From an uncultured Cellvibrio sp. (GTDB taxonomy: Bacteria > Pseudomonadota > Gammaproteobacteria > Pseudomonadales > Cellvibrionaceae): DNA of 13,909 nt. Under the pieces are notes generated by a model that saw only the letters and a list, made by a program, of their open reading frames with translations, was not told the DNA's origin and made no database searches. The position numbers were made by a program, and so were the translations under genes. The DNA lies in contig CAMLRJ010000035.1 in assembly GCA_946482345.1 (NCBI GenBank), positions 1-13,909 of the forward strand. The letters are read 5' to 3'. Shown one piece after another: positions 11,198-13,909 of this stretch. Each line of letters begins with the position of its first letter. Within the stretch, counting starts at the first letter, position 1.

Positions 11198-11227
11198 GTT
11201 ATCCACAAACCCAAAAAATATTTTCAA
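11198..11227 (-). promoter_or_regulatory. Putative dnaA promoter overlapping a DnaA box
   Basis: Minus strand: TTGAAA (11227-11222, 5 of 6 to -35), an 18-bp spacer, GATAAC (11203-11198, 4 of 6 to -10). The -10 overlaps the perfect DnaA box, so bound DnaA would block RNA polymerase, which fits the known autorepression of dnaA. The predicted leader is about 45 nt. Confidence 0.45.
11199..11207 (+). promoter_or_regulatory. DnaA box, perfect consensus
   Basis: TTATCCACA, the consensus high-affinity DnaA 9-mer, 52 bp upstream of the dnaA start codon. A degenerate copy (TATTCCACA) starts 18 bp to its left. Confidence 0.88.
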
Positions 11228-11268
11228 CAACAGTGATCATATACAGAAAATACCGATAAATCAGTCAG

Positions 11269-11283
11269 TTAAAAAAATAAAAA
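11269..11283. other. Candidate DNA unwinding element (all-A/T tract)
   Basis: Fifteen consecutive A/T bases with a long A-run lie one base from the DnaA box at 11285. CAGTT (11266-11270) and AACTG (11282-11286) flank the tract as an inverted repeat. A second 15-base A/T tract at 11344-11358 is an alternative melting site. Confidence 0.45.
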
Positions 11284-11284
11284 C

Positions 11285-11293
11285 TGTGGATAT
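11285..11293 (-). promoter_or_regulatory. DnaA box, one mismatch
   Basis: The plus strand reads TGTGGATAT, that is ATATCCACA on the minus strand, differing from the consensus only at the first base. It is oriented opposite to the perfect box and borders the A/T tract. Confidence 0.65.
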
Positions 11294-11400
11294 CTCTGTT
11301 AATAAACTGTACGTTTTATGAGCATAACCTGAGTACAGAAGGGTATAAATAAAAATAAGTATGTAATTTCAACAACTGTAGAGAAATTGTCCAAAATTAT

Positions 11401-11429
11401 TTGCTTTACGCTATTTATTTATTTAGAAT
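11401..11429 (+). promoter_or_regulatory. Putative rpmH promoter
   Basis: TTGCTT (-35, first three bases match), 17-bp spacer, TAGAAT (-10, 5 of 6). Transcription would begin near 11436, giving a leader of about 60 nt. The -35 match is weak; the -10 and position are good. Confidence 0.45.
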
Positions 11430-11450
11430 CGCGCCCCTTTCTACCCTTAC

Positions 11451-11464
11451 CCACCGGTTGGTGG
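11451..11464 (+). other. Short hairpin in the rpmH leader
   Basis: CCACC (11451-11455), loop GGTT, GGTGG (11460-11464): a perfect 5-bp GC-rich stem in otherwise AT-rich DNA, 31 bp before the rpmH start. No T-run follows, so it is not a terminator. It may shape the leader mRNA. Confidence 0.4.
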
Positions 11465-11495
11465 ATTACAAACTCGAGTTTTTAAGGTTGCTCTT

Positions 11496-11630
11496 ATGAA
11501 AAGAACATTCCAACCCAGTAATTTGAAGCGCGTGCGTGTTCACGGATTCCGTGCTCGTATGGCTACCAAAAATGGTCGTCTGGTATTGGCCCGTCGTCGT
11601 GCCAAGGGACGTAAAAGTCTGACCATCTGA
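11496..11630 (+). CDS. rpmH: 50S ribosomal protein L34
   Basis: A 44-residue, strongly basic protein: [20 protein letters not shown] at the start, [20 protein letters not shown] in the middle and SLTI at the end. This is the standard L34 sequence and length in gammaproteobacteria. It binds 23S rRNA in the large ribosomal subunit. AAGG lies 8 nt before the ATG. Arg codons are mostly CGT, as expected for a highly expressed gene. rnpA follows after 28 bp, the conserved rpmH-rnpA pair. Confidence 0.98.
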   Translation: MKRTFQPSNLKRVRVHGFRARMATKNGRLVLARRRAKGRKSLTI

Positions 11631-11658
11631 TTATTTTTGTTTTCGATGAGTCATCAGA

Positions 11659-12063
11659 GTGAAACAAAGTTTCAGCAAATCTCTACGTTTGCTTAACTCT
11701 GGTGACTATCAACAGGTTTTTGATTCCGCTGCTTTCCGCATACCACACCAACACCTTCTTTTATTAGCCTGTCATAATAACCGCGGATTTCCACGTTTAG
11801 GATTGGTAATTGCCAAAAAGCATTTACGTCTGGCAGTTGACCGCAATCGCATCAAACGTTTAAGTCGTGAAAGTTTCCGCCATAATCAAAATGAACTTAT
11901 GGATCTGGATCTGGTGGTAATGTCACGACATGGATTGGATAAACTCAGTAATCCAGAGATCTTTCATTTATTGGACAGTCAGTGGCAAAGACTGATTAAG
12001 AAAGTCCGACAAAAACAAAGATCTGATACGTCAATAAAAGAAGCAGGAAAAACCGGTGAATAA
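11659..12063 (+). CDS. rnpA: Ribonuclease P protein component
   Basis: 134-residue basic protein that binds the RNase P RNA and aids 5' maturation of pre-tRNA. The family signature RNRIKRLSRESFR lies at residues 62-74, preceded by PRLGLVIAKKHLRLAV, the usual conserved core. It starts at GTG 11659; an ATG at 11646 is out of frame. The N-terminus (SKSLRLLNSGDYQQVFDS) has normal family length. The C-terminal 20 residues are Lys/Thr-rich and variable. Its last 8 bases overlap yidD, so the two are translationally coupled. Confidence 0.96.
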   Translation: MKQSFSKSLRLLNSGDYQQVFDSAAFRIPHQHLLLLACHNNRGFPRLGLVIAKKHLRLAVDRNRIKRLSRESFRHNQNELMDLDLVVMSRHGLDKLSNPEIFHLLDSQWQRLIKKVRQKQRSDTSIKEAGKTGE

Positions 12064-12340
12064 ACTAAATGCATTGTTGGTATGGATAGGGATAAAACTG
12101 ATCCATATTTACAGGTTACTGCTGAGTCCAATTATTGGTAATCAATGTCGTTTTTACCCAAGTTGTTCACGCTATGCAGAAGAATCATTAATTACTCACG
12201 GTTTTTGGCGCGGGACTTATCTAAGTGTGATTCGTCTTTTAAAATGCCACCCTGGACACCCGGGCGGAGAAGATCTGGTTCCGCCTAAAAATAACCAGTG
12301 CTGTTCGCACTCTCATTCACATCATCACGGCAGTCATTAA
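12056..12340 (+). CDS. yidD: Membrane protein insertion efficiency factor YidD
   Basis: Small 94-residue membrane-associated protein that helps YidC-dependent insertion. The conserved core is CRFYPSCSRYAEESL (31-45), GFWRGTYLSVIRLLKCHP (about 49-66) and PGGEDLVPP (69-77), with an N-terminal amphipathic/hydrophobic helix. The start is GTG 12056, inside the end of rnpA (8-nt overlap). The C-terminal tail (81-94) is unusual: two Cys followed by six His and several Ser, a possible metal-binding tail. The stop is one base before the yidC ATG. Confidence 0.95.
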   Translation: MNKLNALLVWIGIKLIHIYRLLLSPIIGNQCRFYPSCSRYAEESLITHGFWRGTYLSVIRLLKCHPGHPGGEDLVPPKNNQCCSHSHSHHHGSH

Positions 12341-12341
12341 G

Positions 12342-13909
12342 ATGGATTGGCAAAAAAATATATTGATCGTAGCAATTCTTGCAGTCAGCTTGTTATTGGT
12401 TATTCGCTATAAAGAATTCAGTGATGCACATCCTGCCATAAACAATATCACCAGCAGCTCGTCTACAGCACAAAGTAGTTCTTCTGTAAGTTCTGCATTG
12501 GATAATAACAATGTAAACAATATTGATGCGCCTGTTACCAACGCTGTACAATCCAAAATTATTCATATCAAAACAGATAGCATGAATGTTTCGATTGATA
12601 CTTTGGGTGGCGATATTATGGAAGTGTCTTTACCCAAACATTCAGTTTCACTGGATAAACCAAACGAACCTTTTATTCTGCTTGATCAACGTGATGACCA
12701 TACTTATATCACCCAATCTGGACTCTTCGGTATTAATGGAACCAATGGAGTTGATGGTTCAAAACCTTTATTTTCTGCAGAAAAAGAATCTTATGAATTA
12801 ACCAAAAACGAAAAAGAATTAATTGTTAATTTAGTTTATCAGCAAGGTTTGGTAAAAATTACCAAGCAATTTATTTTCAAAACTGGCGAATATCAAATTG
12901 GTGTGAAATATATTATTGATAACCAAAGTGACAACACCTGGAGTGCAAAATTTTTCGCCCGAATTATTCATGATGGAAAACGCTTCACTAAAGTCAGTGC
13001 TTTGGAAATGAATCCATTTTTAGGGATTGCAACCACGACTAACGATGAAAACTATAAAAAATATCACTTTGAAGATCTGGCAAAAGAAGCCAATTCAAAT
13101 ATTAGTTTTTCACATCAAAATGGTTGGATATCTCTGGTTCAACATTATTTCATCAGTGCCTGGATTCCCAATCCAAATAGCATGATTCAATATTCTATCC
13201 GCCAGGATAAATCTTCTTTACTTTATGTATTGGGATTTGAAACACCGGATTTGGTTGTGCCTACCAAACAACAACAAACTGTTGATGCAATTTTTTACGC
13301 AGGTCCGAAAGATACTGAAAAACTTGAAGCTATATCACCCTATCTGGATTTAACAGTTGATTATGGATACTTGTGGTGGATAGCAAAACCTTTATTCGCA
13401 CTTATGAAATTTATACATCAGTTTTTAGGTAACTGGGGATTAGCAATTATTGGTTTAACCTTGATCGTCAAATTGGTTTTCTACAAATTATCAAAAGCCA
13501 GTTATGTATCAATGGCCAAGATGAAAAAACTGCAGCCAAAATTGGCAGAATTAAAAGAACGCTACGGCGAAGACAGACAACGTTTCTCACAAGAAATGAT
13601 GAAATTGTACAAAACCGAAAAAGTTAATCCTCTTGGTGGTTGTTTGCCTTTATTAATTCAAATGCCGGTATTTATCGCACTCTATTGGGTATTGATGGAA
13701 TCCGTTGAGTTACGCCACTCACCATTCTATTTGTGGATAGAAGATTTATCGCGTATGGATCCCTATTTTGTGCTGCCAGTTCTGTATGGTATTTCGCAAT
13801 GGATCACCATGAAATTCAGCCCACAACCACCCGATCCAATGCAAGCGAAAATCATGCAGATGCTGCCATTTGTTTTTACCTTTATGTTCCTTTGGTTTCC
13901 ATCAGGCTT
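12342..13909 (+). CDS. yidC: Membrane protein insertase YidC, 3' end cut by window
   Basis: 522 residues are visible and the frame is open at the window edge; compared with E. coli YidC (548) only a few tens of C-terminal residues are missing. YidC inserts and folds inner-membrane proteins, alone or with SecYEG. TM1 is at about 6-22, followed by a Ser/Asn-rich linker (38-60) and the large periplasmic P1 domain (to about 340). The conserved core then has TM2 with Lys377 at the position of E. coli Arg366 (the groove positive charge), the cytoplasmic segment MAKMKKLQPKLAELKERYG, EKVNPLGGCLPLLIQMPVF, SVELRHSPF and LPFVFTFMFLWFPSG. The ATG follows the yidD stop by one base and has no clear Shine-Dalgarno sequence, suggesting coupling. 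The P1 part is very AT-rich (about 30% GC in one sampled line). Confidence 0.97.
   Translation, partial: MDWQKNILIVAILAVSLLLVIRYKEFSDAHPAINNITSSSSTAQSSSSVSSALDNNNVNNIDAPVTNAVQSKIIHIKTDSMNVSIDTLGGDIMEVSLPKHSVSLDKPNEPFILLDQRDDHTYITQSGLFGINGTNGVDGSKPLFSAEKESYELTKNEKELIVNLVYQQGLVKITKQFIFKTGEYQIGVKYIIDNQSDNTWSAKFFARIIHDGKRFTKVSALEMNPFLGIATTTNDENYKKYHFEDLAKEANSNISFSHQNGWISLVQHYFISAWIPNPNSMIQYSIRQDKSSLLYVLGFETPDLVVPTKQQQTVDAIFYAGPKDTEKLEAISPYLDLTVDYGYLWWIAKPLFALMKFIHQFLGNWGLAIIGLTLIVKLVFYKLSKASYVSMAKMKKLQPKLAELKERYGEDRQRFSQEMMKLYKTEKVNPLGGCLPLLIQMPVFIALYWVLMESVELRHSPFYLWIEDLSRMDPYFVLPVLYGISQWITMKFSPQPPDPMQAKIMQMLPFVFTFMFLWFPSG

Larger units (their letters stand above)
11222..11376 (+). repeat. 10-bp direct repeat within oriC
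   Basis: TTTCAACAAC occurs at 11222-11231 and at 11367-11376, 145 bp apart, each followed by a base and then GT. The left copy covers the predicted dnaA -35 element. It could be a protein-binding site or chance in AT-rich DNA. Confidence 0.4.
11148..11495. other. Putative chromosomal replication origin (oriC), dnaA-rpmH intergenic region
   Basis: 348 bp without a gene, very AT-rich, between divergent dnaA and rpmH, the location of oriC in Pseudomonas and relatives. It contains a perfect DnaA box (11199-11207), a one-mismatch box in the opposite orientation (11285-11293), a weaker TATTCCACA (11181-11189, two mismatches), and all-A/T tracts at 11269-11283, 11344-11358 and 11412-11425. Only one GATC (11235-11238) is present, so an E. 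coli-type Dam/SeqA control is not supported. All flanking housekeeping genes point away from it on both sides, as expected for a bidirectional origin. Confidence 0.82.

Noticed and set aside
12586..12801. 71-codon plus-strand frame inside yidC
   Set aside because: Overlaps the clear yidC frame; AT-rich chance frame.
13470..13475. Loss of the key YidC arginine (E. coli Arg366)
   Set aside because: The position is Lys377, which keeps the charge; as I recall, Lys is also found here in pseudomonads, so it is not a defect.

Overview
The window is a replication-origin region of a gammaproteobacterial chromosome. The order rpmH-rnpA-yidD-yidC on one side and dnaA-dnaN-recF-gyrB on the other is the classic layout of Pseudomonas and its relatives. 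The proteins read as Pseudomonas/Cellvibrio-like. The moderate to low GC content and the serine-rich spacer in YidC suggest a Cellvibrionaceae-type organism, but that placement is inferred and not certain.

Layout, left to right. Positions 2-2099 hold three plus-strand accessory genes. They are the 3' end of a type I restriction specificity subunit (hsdS), a small protein with a HEPN-like R-x4-H motif, and a DUF1016/YhcG-type PDDEXK nuclease. They are packed as an operon and look like the tail of a defence locus. This group ends 11 bp from the convergent dxs gene (2111-3997). Next, all on the minus strand, come a DMT/EamA-family permease gene overlapping the end of gyrB, then gyrB, recF, dnaN and dnaA (to 11147). 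The only gene-free stretch over 300 bp is 11148-11495. I read it as oriC plus the divergent dnaA and rpmH promoters, with one perfect and one near-perfect DnaA box and several 14-15 bp all-A/T tracts. To the right, on the plus strand, are rpmH, rnpA, yidD and yidC, the last cut off by the window edge.

How the parts fit. DnaA opens oriC, the DnaN clamp and RecF act in replication and repair, and gyrase removes supercoils. The rpmH-rnpA-yidD-yidC block supplies ribosomal protein L34, the RNase P protein and the membrane-insertion machinery. All housekeeping genes run in the direction of replication away from oriC; only the left-hand restriction-type genes face the fork. Two ParB-binding (parS) sequences lie inside recF, one a perfect 16-bp palindrome. 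They mark this origin-proximal region as a probable ParABS segregation centromere.

The least conventional part is the hsdS / HEPN-like / PDDEXK trio. The rest is a well-understood core region with some noteworthy regulatory detail.
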